From positions 892,832 through 956,831 of the forward strand of contig NZ_GG692710.1 of NCBI RefSeq assembly GCF_000156175.1: a stretch of DNA of 64,000 nucleotides. Direction: 5' to 3'. The stretch comes from Collinsella intestinalis DSM 13280 (GTDB lineage: Bacteria > Actinomycetota > Coriobacteriia > Coriobacteriales > Coriobacteriaceae). Shown piece after piece: positions 1-8,910 of this stretch. The notes beneath the pieces were generated by a model. The model did not search any database and was not told the DNA's origin. It was given only the letters and a program-made list of their open reading frames with translations. The stretch's first letter is position 1, and each line of letters opens with the position of its first letter. A program made the position numbers and the translations under genes.

Positions 1-336
1 GAGGTCGACGAAGTACTCATATAGCTCGGTGGCCTGCGCCGGTGGCGCGGCCTCGACAAAGGAGGGGCGGCGGCCCTTCCTGCAATTGGCGAACAGCGTG
101 AACTGAGAGACCACCAGAACCTCGCCGTCCACATCGGGAAGCGAGAGGTTCGTCTTCCCCTCCTCGTCATCGTTGATGCGCAGGGCGAAGATCTTGCCCC
201 AGAGCTTATCCGCCTCAGCCCGGGTATCGGCATGGCCGACGCCGAGCAAAATCAGATACCCGGCGCCGATCTTACCCACGACGTCCCCGGCGATTGTCAC
301 GCTCGCGCGCTCAACGCGCTGAATGACGGCGCGCAT
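1..336 (-). CDS. dtd: D-aminoacyl-tRNA deacylase (partial, 3' end outside window)
   Basis: The first 112 residues of a DTD-family protein, reading off the left edge. The family hydrolyses D-amino acids (and Gly on tRNA-Ala) from mischarged tRNA in the cytoplasm. The start MRAVIQRV, the catalytic SQFTL motif (residues 77-81) and the following CRKGRRPSF segment are all diagnostic. The second family motif (Gly-cisPro near the C-terminus) lies outside the window. Only three bases separate its start from the rdgB stop upstream, so the two are surely cotranscribed. Confidence 0.96.
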   Translation of the reverse strand, partial: MRAVIQRVERASVTIAGDVVGKIGAGYLILLGVGHADTRAEADKLWGKIFALRINDDEEGKTNLSLPDVDGEVLVVSQFTLFANCRKGRRPSFVEAAPPAQATELYEYFVDL

Positions 337-339
337 GGG

Positions 340-1002
340 TTAGCACTCCTGCGCCTGAGCGCCGCCCACAGTCGTGAGCTGAGCAGACAGGTCTTCGAGC
401 GCATGGAAGCGATGGCTGATGGCGTTCTTCTCCTCGGGCGTGAGCTCGGCCATGGTCTTGCCGGGCGTATCGGTGGGCAGGAACAACGGGTCATAGCCAA
501 AGCCGAAGCTCCCGCGCCCCTCGCGCGCGATCATGCCCTCGCAGGCCCCCGTGCCCGTGAGGACGCAGCCTGCGGCGTCGATGAGCGCCACGACGCTCAT
601 GAAGCGCGCCGTACGATCGGCGTCCGCTACCTCCTGCATCTTGTCGAGGAGCTTGGCGTTGTTGGCCTCGTCATCACCATGGGTGCCGGCGTAGCGCGCA
701 GAGTAAACGCCGGGCTCACCGTTGAGCGCGTCCACCACCAGGCCGGAATCGTCGGCGATGGCCGCCAGGCCCGTCGCCGCGACGGCGGCCTCGGCCTTGA
801 TGATCGCGTTCTCGACAAACGTGGTGCCGTTCTCCTCGGGGTCTTCGAAATCTCCCAGCTGGCCGAGCGCCACAAACCGAACGTCGGGCAAGACCTGGCT
901 CAAGATCGCCTCGATCTCGGTCAGCTTATGCGCGTTGCCCGTGGCGACCACGATGGTGCGCTTGGGGTCCAGTGTCTCGATGTCGATCTTCTCAAGTGCC
1001 AT
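340..1002 (-). CDS. rdgB: XTP/dITP diphosphatase (non-canonical purine NTP pyrophosphatase)
   Basis: 220-residue Ham1/RdgB-family enzyme that hydrolyses ITP, dITP and XTP to the monophosphates, keeping deaminated purines out of nucleic acids. The phosphate-binding TGNAHKLTEI (residues 21-30) and the catalytic ADDSGLVVDAL block are clear. The start at 1002 is preferred because GAGGAAGG sits just upstream; an in-frame ATG at 1050 lacks such a site. It lies between rph and dtd in a minus-strand housekeeping run, and the rph-rdgB pairing is common in bacteria. Confidence 0.96.
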   Translation of the reverse strand: MALEKIDIETLDPKRTIVVATGNAHKLTEIEAILSQVLPDVRFVALGQLGDFEDPEENGTTFVENAIIKAEAAVAATGLAAIADDSGLVVDALNGEPGVYSARYAGTHGDDEANNAKLLDKMQEVADADRTARFMSVVALIDAAGCVLTGTGACEGMIAREGRGSFGFGYDPLFLPTDTPGKTMAELTPEEKNAISHRFHALEDLSAQLTTVGGAQAQEC

Positions 1003-1089
1003 AAGGGGCCTTCCTCTCGATGTGTAATGGGGGACGGGCGCAAACTGCACACCCGCTGCGACCCACGCGGGCTGAAAGCGGGCCGCCTC

Positions 1090-1130
1090 GCCGATGTGTA
1101 AAACGTACCCGTCCCCAAATGCACATCGGC
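1090..1130. repeat. Hairpin carrying a GTACCCGTCCCC-type repeat
   Basis: Nine-base perfect inverted arms (GCCGATGTG at 1090-1098 and its complement at 1122-1130) enclose a GTACCCGTCCCCAAATG core. A related GGGGGACGGGCGC core lies at about 1029-1041. It belongs to the dispersed GGGACAGG-like repeats also seen at 1981, 32623 and 34124. It sits between rph and rdgB and could act as an RNA hairpin there. Confidence 0.6.
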
Positions 1131-1140
1131 AGAAAACCCG

Positions 1141-1875
1141 CTAATCGCGGAAAGCAGTAACCTCGTTTTGCAGGTCGATGAGCTGCTTGATGCCGAGCTC
1201 ACCGAGGTCGAGCAAGCGGTTCAAGCGGGCGCGGTCGAACGGCGTCTGCTCACCGGTGCCCTGAATCTCGATGATCTCGCCAGCATCCGTGGCGACGAGG
1301 TTCATGTCCACCTCGGCGTGGCTGTCCTCTGAGTAGTCGAGGTCGAGCAGCTCGCAACCGTCCACCAGACCCATGGAGACGGCGGCGACCTGGCCGGTGA
1401 GCGGCAGGCGGGCGATCTTGCCGGCCTCAACCCAGGCCATGAGCGCGTCGTGCAGGGCAACCCATGCGCCGGTGATGCTCGCCGTACGGGTCCCGCCATC
1501 AGCCTGGATGACATCGCAATCCACGGTGACCGTGTGCTCACCCAGGGACTTCATGTTCACAACGGTGCGCAAGCTGCGACCGATCAGGCGCTCGATCTCC
1601 ATGGAGCGGCCCTTGCGGTTGTTCGTCTCACGGCGCGTACGGCGATTGGTCGAAGCGGGCAACATGGCATATTCCGCGGTGACCCAGCCCTGATGGCTCG
1701 CCTTGCGCCAGCCGGGCACACCCTCCTCGATGGTGGCGGCGCACAGCACCTTGGTGTCGCCGAACTCGACCAAGCAAGAGCCCAAGGCGTGCTTCATCAC
1801 GTCGCGGGTGAGGTTGACCGTGCGCATCTGGTTTGCCGCGCGACCATTGGCGCGGTCGATCATCATATGTTCCAT
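1141..1875 (-). CDS. rph: Ribonuclease PH
   Basis: 244-residue phosphorolytic 3'-5' exoribonuclease that trims tRNA 3' ends and uses phosphate as co-substrate. The family profile is complete: an RTVNLTRD N-terminal strand, [16 protein letters not shown], the conserved [11 protein letters not shown] segment, and a C-terminal half with EIQGTGE. The start at 1875 (MEHMMIDR) follows AAAGGA at a normal distance; the open frame continues further upstream with no family similarity. It is followed by rdgB and dtd in the same direction. Confidence 0.97.
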   Translation of the reverse strand: MEHMMIDRANGRAANQMRTVNLTRDVMKHALGSCLVEFGDTKVLCAATIEEGVPGWRKASHQGWVTAEYAMLPASTNRRTRRETNNRKGRSMEIERLIGRSLRTVVNMKSLGEHTVTVDCDVIQADGGTRTASITGAWVALHDALMAWVEAGKIARLPLTGQVAAVSMGLVDGCELLDLDYSEDSHAEVDMNLVATDAGEIIEIQGTGEQTPFDRARLNRLLDLGELGIKQLIDLQNEVTAFRD

Positions 1876-1980
1876 GGAACGTGTTCCTTTCAGAAGTGGT
1901 ATTGAACGCCGGGCGGCCCAGCTTCTCGTCCGCGGTCCCCACGGGCGATTGGGGCCTGCCCTCGAGATGAGAAAAACGAG

Positions 1981-2004
1981 CAATTGGGGGACAGGCACCA
2001 ATTG
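1981..2004. repeat. Short palindromic GGGGGACAGGCACC repeat
   Basis: CAATTG boxes at both ends flank a GGGGGACAGGCAC core. Near-identical cores occur at 32623-32642 and, inverted, at 34124-34146. It lies in the gap between murI and rph. Role unknown; it resembles REP-type dispersed palindromes. Confidence 0.6.
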
Positions 2005-2009
2005 AGACG

Positions 2010-2888
2010 TTACAGACCGCGAAGCTCGTCGAGTGAGATGTGCTCGATGCTCTTGAGTGGCTGCCCGAAGATGAAGCTGCCCGCAGCAGCGAACTCGGCG
2101 ATGTTATCCGAGGTCGTGGCAAAGCGGTGCTCCGGCTGCGCCGTCTGAGGGGCGAGAAGGTCACGACGGCTCAAAATGTCCTCGAGCTCACGCGTCGTCT
2201 CCTCCGCCGAGGACACCACACGCACATCGGGACCGAGTGCATGGCGAATCGGACCGGCCAGCAAGGGGAAATGCGTACAGCCGAGCACCACGGTGTCCAC
2301 CTGCGCACCGCCGCTGATGATGGGCGCGAGCGTGCGCTCGACCTCTACGCGATTCTCGAGCGTGTCGAAGATGTCCCCATTTTGCAGCCAGCGCTCCTGC
2401 AGGTGGGCGCCAGTAGCGAGCTCATGCTCGACGATCTCGACAAAACTTGGGGCGGGACATCCGTACACATCCACACCCGCATCCAGATCCTGGATGGCGC
2501 GCGTGTAGGCGCCGGTTCGAACGGTGAGCGGCGTGGCGAGCACGCCGACCTTGCGCGTACGCGTGGAGTTGATGGCGGCGCGTGCGCCCGGCGCGATCAC
2601 ACCGATCACCGGCACGGGCAGCACCTGCTGAGCGATGCGCAGACCCGCCGCGGTGGCGGTGTTGCACGCAATCACCATGATCTTGACCTCGTGCTCGGCG
2701 AGCCACCTGCCCGCTTGCAGCACGAATGAGCGCACCTCCTCCTCGGGACGCACGCCATAGGGGCACCGCTTGGTATCTCCCACGTAGTAAATCGACTCAT
2801 GCGGCAGCGAGGTGGCGATGCACCGCGCAACCGTGAGACCGCCCAATCCGGAGTCGAACACGCCGATGGGGCGCTCGCAATCTCTCAT
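2010..2888 (-). CDS. murI: Glutamate racemase
   Basis: 292-residue cofactor-independent racemase that makes D-glutamate for peptidoglycan. The N-terminal [13 protein letters not shown] signature, the first catalytic cysteine in ACNTATA and the second in GCTHFPLL are present, as is [11 protein letters not shown] in the substrate pocket. The start at 2888 is chosen for GGGAGG placed five bases upstream. It lies 27 bases downstream of the HAD phosphatase gene and is probably cotranscribed with it. Confidence 0.97.
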   Translation of the reverse strand: MRDCERPIGVFDSGLGGLTVARCIATSLPHESIYYVGDTKRCPYGVRPEEEVRSFVLQAGRWLAEHEVKIMVIACNTATAAGLRIAQQVLPVPVIGVIAPGARAAINSTRTRKVGVLATPLTVRTGAYTRAIQDLDAGVDVYGCPAPSFVEIVEHELATGAHLQERWLQNGDIFDTLENRVEVERTLAPIISGGAQVDTVVLGCTHFPLLAGPIRHALGPDVRVVSSAEETTRELEDILSRRDLLAPQTAQPEHRFATTSDNIAEFAAAGSFIFGQPLKSIEHISLDELRGL

Positions 2889-2915
2889 GGTTCCTCCCGT
2901 CATGCGCTTTCGCAC

Positions 2916-3839
2916 CTATGCGCGGGCCGCCAGCAGGGCCTTCGCCATATACACCCAGCCCTCGACGATCTTGCCGCGCGTGAGGTAGACGTTATCGTTC
3001 TCAGCGATGAGCGCAGGCGTGGCGGGATCCTTGAGGGCGTTCTCCACGCACGCGAAGGTTCCCACATACGGGGCAGCCAGGAAATCGGACTCCGAGTCGC
3101 CGATGGCGAGCGTCTCGGCGCGATCGATACCGCGAAGCTCGCAAAAGCGCTCGATACCACGGCCCTTGTTGAGGCCGGCGGGCATGATATTGAACGCACG
3201 ACCGGGGCCGTCCTCACCAAGCTCCAACGTGGTGGGCTTGGAGACATGGGTCAGGTAGCCGTTGTTGCCCCACACCAGGCCGAGGCCGGCGACGTCGATC
3301 ATCGCCTGGGCCTCCTCATCGGGCACCTCGCCGCGCATGCCGACCGTGACCTCTCGGTATTTGATGCCGTTTGCCATGTCGTTGTGATACTCGATACGGC
3401 CGGGCCAGCGGTCGATGATGCCCTGGCAGACGCCCGCTTGCTCAATCACCTGATGCGGGGTGAGACCGCAATCGGGGTCGTAGGGCATGTCCCCGGTGAA
3501 GTACTCCCACTTGTTTGCCTTGAGGTCGAGCATGAGCAGGCCGCCCATCTCGCCGATGTAGGAGTTGAAGCCCAGGATGCGCGAATCCTCGTGCATCATC
3601 ACACGAGCGCGGCCGGAGCACGGAATGATCTCGATGCCGGCGCGCTTGAGAGCCACTATGGCCTCAACGAGTGCGGTGCTCGGGTTGCCCTCGTTATCCG
3701 AGAGGGCGCACGAGCCGGGCGCCAGCATGGTGGCGTCCAAGTCGGTGAAGACGTACTTCACACGGCCGAGTTGTTCGCGCAGCTCGCCTGTGGGCTCGGC
3801 GGGAAGGACGGGGTAGTTCGAGAGGTCGAAGTCGCTCAT
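2916..3839 (-). CDS. HAD-superfamily phosphatase (Cof/IIB-like)
   Basis: 307-residue haloacid-dehalogenase hydrolase. Motif I is FTDLDATML (nucleophile D33, acid D35), motif II is the serine in PCSGR, motif III the lysine in LNKGRGIERF, and motif IV GDSESDF. The cap between motifs II and III fits the type IIB (Cof, sucrose- or mannosylglycerate-phosphatase-like) group. It has about 25 extra residues before motif I. Its substrate cannot be told from sequence; it lies directly upstream of murI on the same strand. Confidence 0.85.
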   Translation of the reverse strand: MSDFDLSNYPVLPAEPTGELREQLGRVKYVFTDLDATMLAPGSCALSDNEGNPSTALVEAIVALKRAGIEIIPCSGRARVMMHEDSRILGFNSYIGEMGGLLMLDLKANKWEYFTGDMPYDPDCGLTPHQVIEQAGVCQGIIDRWPGRIEYHNDMANGIKYREVTVGMRGEVPDEEAQAMIDVAGLGLVWGNNGYLTHVSKPTTLELGEDGPGRAFNIMPAGLNKGRGIERFCELRGIDRAETLAIGDSESDFLAAPYVGTFACVENALKDPATPALIAENDNVYLTRGKIVEGWVYMAKALLAARA

Positions 3840-3890
3840 AGCAGCCTTTCTCGCGATGCAGGTTCGTCCTCACCATCATAAACAAAACGA

Positions 3891-4574
3891 TCAGCGCGAG
3901 GTGAGCAAGCCGAGTTCCTCCGCACGGCCGCGATAAAACTCGAGGTTTATAGGCCCTCCCGCGAGCGCGGCACACGAATCGAGAGCAGCGATGGCAAGAT
4001 CCGAGGACGATTCGAAATTGCCGTGCGTGGCGAGTTCACGAAGGGCGCAGTCGAAATACGTTACATCCCTGCTCGCAGGCATTCCGTCGACGACCACCCT
4101 CAAACTGGCATCGTCTGCAAGCATGCGACGCCATATCTCACGCATACGAGAGGCGTCGAGTGGGCAGGCGCTCGCGAGAAGCTCCCGCATTGCAGCACCG
4201 GCTGCATCGATATCCTGTAATACCCCTTCCGCATCGACTTCGATATGCGAAATCGGCACACCTTGCGGCGCCAACGACGCTACATAGTATTCCCCCAGCA
4301 CATCAGACGGCTTTCCCGTGGACCACAGCCTCAGCTCGTCCGCAGCCTCAACGCGCAATGGGAATTCCCGAGAGCTGCGCTCGCAAAGAAATGACGGATC
4401 GACATGGAGCCTGCTCAGCTCCCTGCTGCGCACATCGAAGCTCATGTCGGCAAGGGACCCGAATGTCAAATCATCGCAAAGCAACTCTACATGAGGCAAA
4501 TCGAGCCGAAACACGTTTTTAGCGAGCTTCAGCGCCGCATACGCATTCCCATCAAAACAAACATCCACGCGCAT
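3891..4574 (-). CDS. DUF1835/DUF3658-like protein of unknown function
   Basis: 227 residues with two weakly recognisable parts. An N-terminal region (CFDGNAYAALKLA, then LLCDDLTFGSL and LRLWSTGKPSDVLGEY) follows the DUF1835 pattern. A C-terminal region (REIWRRMLADDASLRVV, then SRDVTYFDCALREL) follows DUF3658. Proteins with this pair are scattered, small and uncharacterised. The start at 4574 is the only good in-frame ATG. With the next gene it forms a short lower-GC island between the murI cluster and tRNA-Val, suggesting acquisition. Confidence 0.6.
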   Translation of the reverse strand: MRVDVCFDGNAYAALKLAKNVFRLDLPHVELLCDDLTFGSLADMSFDVRSRELSRLHVDPSFLCERSSREFPLRVEAADELRLWSTGKPSDVLGEYYVASLAPQGVPISHIEVDAEGVLQDIDAAGAAMRELLASACPLDASRMREIWRRMLADDASLRVVVDGMPASRDVTYFDCALRELATHGNFESSSDLAIAALDSCAALAGGPINLEFYRGRAEELGLLTSR

Positions 4575-4580
4575 ATCGAC

Positions 4581-5156
4581 TCACGCAAAAAAGGTCTTTG
4601 ATCCACTGTAGTAAGAATCAATTCCGTTAAGCAGATAGGACTTAAAATGCCAGCTCACATCATATGAATGTCCGGGGTTAATGGGTGTGTTCCCATCATA
4701 GTAATAATTTAACGTAGAGCCCGCCTGAGGCTGATAGTAGTTGATCGCCTCGCCAAAAGCTCCCCCTGTTGTCAGATCATCCACTCGAAGCTCTCCGTCA
4801 GTTACACCCTTTATGACCAAGCAAGAACCCAAAGGTCTACTTAATCCTATGAACAGATCGATATACTGGCGAGAATTACGGTGCACGCGATATGCCCTCA
4901 CGTTCGCAAGTGCCTTGTCGGCACAGGCGTATGGAGTTCCGATATCCTCTTCCAGCGAAACGCCATACTGATAAACAGAAAAAAGCAGTTCCGCATCTTC
5001 GGGAATTACATCGGAAGCCTCTTGCCCAATCGTGACATCATTCGAAAGCGAAATAACTTCTTCTACCGGGCTGCCTGAGGCAAACATCGGAAATGGAAGT
5101 ACGCCGAGTCCAATCAACAGAAAGGATAGCAAAACCAGCGAAAACCGCTTAAACAT
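4581..5156 (-). CDS. Secreted protein of unknown function
   Basis: 191-residue protein with a clear signal peptide: MFKRF, a hydrophobic stretch of about 18 residues, then a likely cleavage near MFASG. The mature part is Tyr/Asn/Gly-rich toward the C-terminus (SYDVSWHFKSYL, DSYYSGSKTFFA) and has two cysteines. I do not recognise a domain. The start at 5156 is set by the signal peptide and by AAGGGG upstream. Base composition is more AT-rich than neighbours. The next gene on the strand begins only seven bases after its stop. Confidence 0.7.
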   Translation of the reverse strand: MFKRFSLVLLSFLLIGLGVLPFPMFASGSPVEEVISLSNDVTIGQEASDVIPEDAELLFSVYQYGVSLEEDIGTPYACADKALANVRAYRVHRNSRQYIDLFIGLSRPLGSCLVIKGVTDGELRVDDLTTGGAFGEAINYYQPQAGSTLNYYYDGNTPINPGHSYDVSWHFKSYLLNGIDSYYSGSKTFFA

Positions 5157-5352
5157 AGCGACGCCCCTTTTTGTTAACGTGTACGTTACTTGCAGATTAG
5201 CAGCGATATTTGATTCTTTCGGCCCGAATCGTCGAATGGTAGATATGTAACCGTGCACGGCGCGCTGCATTCATGGCGAGATCACATCGGCCCGATTATC
5301 CCGCCGCTTCCTCAGCTCCGCACCCCGGACGGGGCTCGAATCCGCACACGAT

Positions 5353-5388
5353 AAACAAAAACGCGAGGGCGACACGGCCCTCGCGTTC
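5353..5388 (-). terminator. Rho-independent terminator of tRNA-Val
   Basis: Ten-base perfect stem (ACGCGAGGGC and its complement, 5361-5386) with a six-base loop, followed on the minus strand by TTTTTGTTTA. It lies directly downstream of the tRNA. Confidence 0.9.
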
Positions 5389-5396
5389 ACATTCCT

Positions 5397-5472
5397 TGGT
5401 GGGCGATGAGGGATTCGAACCCCCAGCCTTGTGCGTGTAAAGCACCTGCGCTAACCGTTGCGCCAATCGCCC
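5397..5472 (-). tRNA. tRNA-Val (anticodon UAC)
   Basis: 76 nt. The acceptor stem GGGCGAT pairs with ATCGCCC, the D arm has GCGC stems, the anticodon loop is TTTACAC (anticodon TAC), the T loop is TTCGAAT and a CCA tail is encoded. The anticodon stem has one mismatch at its outer pair. Confidence 0.95.
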
Positions 5473-5482
5473 GCGGGAGCAA

Positions 5483-5488
5483 AGTATA
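5483..5488 (-). promoter_or_regulatory. -10 box of the tRNA-Val promoter
   Basis: TATACT on the minus strand, 10 bases before the tRNA 5' end, preceded by GC. The same GCTATACT sequence stands before tRNA-Glu (14256-14261). No good -35 box is visible. Confidence 0.6.
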
Positions 5489-5614
5489 GCGGAATTCCCG
5501 CGCCCGGCCCTCTCTCCCCAGCGAGATATAACCAAAAACACCAAATCGATGCCCATGCCGTGACTTTGGTTATACCTCGAGGCCAGACGGCCCAGCCGGG
5601 GCTCCGCGGCGACC

Positions 5615-5658
5615 CAATACAAGAGAAGCCCGATGGCAACCGAGGGCCATCGGGCTTC
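5615..5658 (-). terminator. Probable terminator of the iron alcohol dehydrogenase gene
   Basis: Twelve-base perfect stem (5625-5636 with 5647-5658) and a ten-base loop, followed on the minus strand by TCTTGTATTG. The T-run is weak, but position and stem fit. Confidence 0.55.
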
Positions 5659-5695
5659 CGAGTGACAAGCCGCTTCGAGCAATCGATGCAGCCCC

Positions 5696-5793
5696 AGAGC
5701 GTCACCGGGGCGGCAAGAGCGTCACCGGGGCGGCAAGAGCGTCACCGGGGGCGGCTAGAACGTCACCGGGTTATTAGAACGTGACCGGAGTAT
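5696..5793. repeat. Tandem repeat derived from the adh 3' end
   Basis: Five head-to-tail copies of a 19-21 bp unit, AGAGCGTCACCGGGGCGGCA on the plus strand, beginning at 5696, 5716, 5736, 5757 and 5776. The last copy is the end of the adjacent dehydrogenase gene itself (codons for PVTF and its stop). The copies therefore look like serial duplications of a coding end into the 3' non-coding region. Confidence 0.85.
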
Positions 5794-6988
5794 CCGTGTA
5801 GACGCACTCGAGCAGCTGCTCCATCTCCTCCTGCGTCGGGATACGCGGGTTGGAGCCGGTGCAGGCGTCGAGGATGGCGTTGGCGGCAACGTCGGCCTTC
5901 TTGGCCTCAAACTCCTCGTAGTCGATGATCGACTCGTCGGCCTTCACGCCGGACTTGCCGTAGTTCTTGATACCCTGCGGAATGTCGAGGGCGTCGTTGA
6001 GGTCGCGAATCTTCTGGACCAGGGCCTCGACGAGCTCGTCTTCGGTCTCACCGGCGAGGTGCAAAACGTCCTTGGCGATAAAGGCGTAGCGGCTCTTGGC
6101 GCGCTCGTCACGGGCATTGAACTGAATGACCTTGCCGAGATACATGGCGTTGGCGCAGCCGTGGATGATGTGATCGCCGGTGAAGGCAGCGCCGGTCTTG
6201 TGGGCCATGGAGTGGACGATGCCGAGCAGGCCGCTCGAGAAGGCGATGCCGGCGATGCACTGGGCGTCGTGCATGTGGGCGCGGGCCTCATGGTCGCCCT
6301 GATAGGACTTGGGCAGCCACTCGACGATCTCGCGGATGGCATGCAGCGCGTTGCCGTCGGTGTACATGGAGCCGGCGGTGGAGACGTAGGCCTCGATGGC
6401 GTGGGTCAGCGCGTCCATACCGGTGTGAGCGCAGAGCTTAGCGGGCATGGTGTAGGTGAGCTCGGGGTCGACGATGGCGACGTCGGGCGTGATGTTGAAG
6501 TCGGCCAGCGGGTACTTGATGCCCTTCTCGTAGTCGGTGATGACGGAGAACGCGGTGACCTCGGTCGCAGTGCCGGAGGTAGAGGCGATGGCGCAGAAGT
6601 GGGCCTTGCGGCGGAGCTCCGGGAAGGAGAAGGGTACGACGGCCTGCTCGAAGGTCTCCTCGGGATACTCGTAGAACAGCCACATGGCCTTGGCGGCGTC
6701 GATGGGCGAGCCGCCGCCGATGCCGATGATCCAATCGGGCTGGAAGGCCTCCATGGCCTTGGCGCCCTTCATAACCGTCTCGACGGACGGGTCGGACTCA
6801 ACGCCCTCAAAGATTTCAACCTCGAAACCAGCCTCCTTGAGGTCGGCCTCAACGTCCTGCAGGAAACCGCCGCGGCGCATCGAGCCGCCACCGGTCACGA
6901 TCATGGCGCGCTCGCCCTTGAGGTTCTTGACCTCATGACGGGCACCCTCACCGAAGTACAGATCACGCGGATTGGTAAAACGTCCCAT
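5774..6988 (-). CDS. Iron-dependent alcohol dehydrogenase (group III)
   Basis: 404-residue NAD(P)-dependent Fe-ADH related to butanol dehydrogenase and YqhD. The nucleotide-binding motif IGIGGGSPIDAAK and the metal-site signatures HTGMDALTHAIEAY, HSMAHKTGAAF and HGCANA are all in order. It should reduce fermentation aldehydes to alcohols in the cytoplasm; the substrate is not determined by sequence. The start at 6988 (MGRFTNPRD) follows GGGAGG. Its stop lies inside a 20-bp tandem repeat made of copies of its own last codons. Confidence 0.92.
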   Translation of the reverse strand: MGRFTNPRDLYFGEGARHEVKNLKGERAMIVTGGGSMRRGGFLQDVEADLKEAGFEVEIFEGVESDPSVETVMKGAKAMEAFQPDWIIGIGGGSPIDAAKAMWLFYEYPEETFEQAVVPFSFPELRRKAHFCAIASTSGTATEVTAFSVITDYEKGIKYPLADFNITPDVAIVDPELTYTMPAKLCAHTGMDALTHAIEAYVSTAGSMYTDGNALHAIREIVEWLPKSYQGDHEARAHMHDAQCIAGIAFSSGLLGIVHSMAHKTGAAFTGDHIIHGCANAMYLGKVIQFNARDERAKSRYAFIAKDVLHLAGETEDELVEALVQKIRDLNDALDIPQGIKNYGKSGVKADESIIDYEEFEAKKADVAANAILDACTGSNPRIPTQEEMEQLLECVYTDTPVTF

Positions 6989-7260
6989 TGCGTACCTCCC
7001 AAGTCGCGGGTCACCCCGCATTCACGCGCGGAACCCCCTTTTTGGCTCCGCGTAAGGACCGTATTCGGGTGCGGGCGGATTGCTCGGCCTTCGATGATGT
7101 ATCGTTTTATCATCGGGTGGCAACGTACCCGCAGACGTGCATATTGTATCGCTCCGCGCCCCGGTCAACCGCACTCACCCGTGTGGGCCATCTCGGGCGC
7201 AGCCAATCAAAAGACCTGGTACCATGGGTGACTGGACTACGCGACCCGGAAGAAGAACAC

Positions 7261-7677
7261 GTGAAACACCGCCTCAAAACCGGCGATTTATGCCTGATAG
7301 CCGCGCTTTTGCTCGCTCTTGTGGGCGGGGGCGCATGGTGGCTCATAAACTACGCGAACGGTAGGAATACGTCGGCGAACGGACTGGTCGTCGTCACCCA
7401 ATCCAAAGACGGCTTCCGCCGCGTCGACGAGCTCGCGCGCGACGCTACCTTCACCGTCGAGACGAACGGCGCCGGCAGCGGGCGAGATGCCGACGGCGGC
7501 GAGAACGTCATCTCGATCTCGGAGGGTCGCGCCGAGGTGAAAAGCGCCAACTGCGGCAACCAGGTCTGCGTCGAGCACGCGCCCATCTCACAGGCCGGCG
7601 AGCAGATCGTATGTCTTCCCCACGGGCTGGTCGTTGAAGTTGTTGCGGAAGAATCGGACGCCGCCGCCCTACGGTAG
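7261..7677 (+). CDS. NusG domain II-containing membrane-anchored protein
   Basis: 138 residues with one N-terminal transmembrane segment (about residues 10-33) and an extracytoplasmic NusG_II-type domain: ENVISISEGRAEVKSANC, then NQVCVEHAPIS and QIVCLPHGLVVEV. The family is uncharacterised but is often found near Rnf-type or FMN-binding membrane genes; here it stands alone. The GTG start at 7261 follows GGAAGAAG and places the hydrophobic segment right at the N-terminus. The gene is divergent from the alcohol dehydrogenase. Confidence 0.8.
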   Translation: MKHRLKTGDLCLIAALLLALVGGGAWWLINYANGRNTSANGLVVVTQSKDGFRRVDELARDATFTVETNGAGSGRDADGGENVISISEGRAEVKSANCGNQVCVEHAPISQAGEQIVCLPHGLVVEVVAEESDAAALR

Positions 7678-7827
7678 TCTCCCCGCCCTTCAATCGGTAA
7701 ACTAAAAGGTCATCGAGACGCGCCGCGCAACGATCGCGGCCGCCTCATCACGCGGCGACACGCCGCCGAACCACCTGCATCGACGCGCCCTCGGGCGCGC
7801 ATTCATACCGTATCGACTAGGAGCGAC

Positions 7828-8910
7828 ATGGCATTCGACCCCGTCCAAGAGGACTGCCTGCGGCTCATCCTCGCCGCCATGGAGCGCGAAGGCGCCGACC
7901 CCGCGAGCGACGCCGCTTTCATCGAGCGCGCCAGCGAGGCCTACCGCCTCGACCCGGCAACCCTCATCCATACCGATCGGGACCGATCGTTCCACCTCGT
8001 CGCCATGGCGACCGAGCTCGCAGATTACCGCGCACCCTTCGCCCCCTCCGAGGCAGAGGCCGAGCAGCTGTTCTCCCAAGCTGAGGATTACCTGCGCGAG
8101 GCCGTCGAGCTCGACCCTCGGAATTGGGACGCGCAGCGCATGCTCGCAACCATGCGCTCCATCTCCGACGATGCGCTCATCGACTATCTCATCGAAAACC
8201 TCCCCGCCGTTGAGGATGACCTGAAAACGCTCATCGAAAGTGCTGCTAACCCCTATGAGCAGGAATTCGCCCACGACCTCGGTCGCCGCGCGCATCAGCG
8301 CTGGCTCGCCGCGCTCGCCTCGCGCCTGCTCATCGCCGGCCGTTATCGCATGGCGCTCTCCTATGCCGAACGCGCCCTCGAGGCCAATCCGCTCGACCTG
8401 GCTGGCGCGCGGCACACCGGTATGCTCGCACTGGGCAAGCTCGAGGTCGAGGCCGATGAGCTCAGGCGCTTTCGCTCACGCCACGCCGCAGCCTACCAAG
8501 ACCGTGCATCCTCCCGCACGGGGCGCCTCGGCGGCCATCGGCCCGACGCATGGTCCCTCATCACCGAGATGAGCCTCGCCTACCGCGCCTTCGACTTCGA
8601 CCGTGCCACCGCGCTGCTTCAGGCCCTCATGCGCTCCTACCCCCATCCCGCCCAAGCACTCTACCTCCAGGCCGAGTTCCCCGACGGTGTGTTTTCGCGC
8701 GTGCACGTGCAGCCCGGCAGCGACGACGAGCTGATACTTGCCCTCTCTGAAGCGACGCCCCTGCTCCAAGAAGGCATGGGCACGCCCGACGCCGCCAGCT
8801 TCGCCATCTGGGTCGCCGAGCATGAGCTGGTTCAGGCCGCACTCACCGACCAAGATCGCGCCATGATCGCCCAGGCCGAGGGCGGCGGCCCAATCGGAGG
8901 TACACGCTGA
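7828..8910 (+). CDS. TPR-like helical repeat protein (paralogue A)
   Basis: 360-residue soluble, acidic, alpha-helical protein with tetratricopeptide-like units, for example QLFSQAEDYLREAVELDP and AGRYRMALSYAERALEANP. No catalytic motif or signal peptide is visible. The start follows TAGGAG. Its stop overlaps the start of the next gene (TGATG), which encodes a paralogue of similar length with the same repeat order. They are likely translated together and may form a scaffold; the function is unknown. Confidence 0.8.
   Translation: MAFDPVQEDCLRLILAAMEREGADPASDAAFIERASEAYRLDPATLIHTDRDRSFHLVAMATELADYRAPFAPSEAEAEQLFSQAEDYLREAVELDPRNWDAQRMLATMRSISDDALIDYLIENLPAVEDDLKTLIESAANPYEQEFAHDLGRRAHQRWLAALASRLLIAGRYRMALSYAERALEANPLDLAGARHTGMLALGKLEVEADELRRFRSRHAAAYQDRASSRTGRLGGHRPDAWSLITEMSLAYRAFDFDRATALLQALMRSYPHPAQALYLQAEFPDGVFSRVHVQPGSDDELILALSEATPLLQEGMGTPDAASFAIWVAEHELVQAALTDQDRAMIAQAEGGGPIGGTR

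Larger units (their letters stand above)
5473..5695. other. Intergenic stretch with an imperfect inverted repeat
   Basis: No gene seen. Arms at 5522-5536 and 5565-5579 (CGAGATATAACCAAA and the complement of CGAGGTATAACCAAA, one mismatch) enclose 28 bases. A GAAGCCCGATGG hairpin lies at 5625-5658. Both are upstream of tRNA-Val on its strand, so the inverted repeat could bind a regulator. Confidence 0.5.

Noticed and set aside
5696..5793. CRISPR-like array
   Set aside because: Units are contiguous 20-bp copies with no spacers and derive from the adjacent gene end.
6988..7260. N-terminal extension of the NusG-II protein
   Set aside because: The frame is open but shows no similarity, and the GTG at 7261 with its ribosome site directly precedes the membrane helix.
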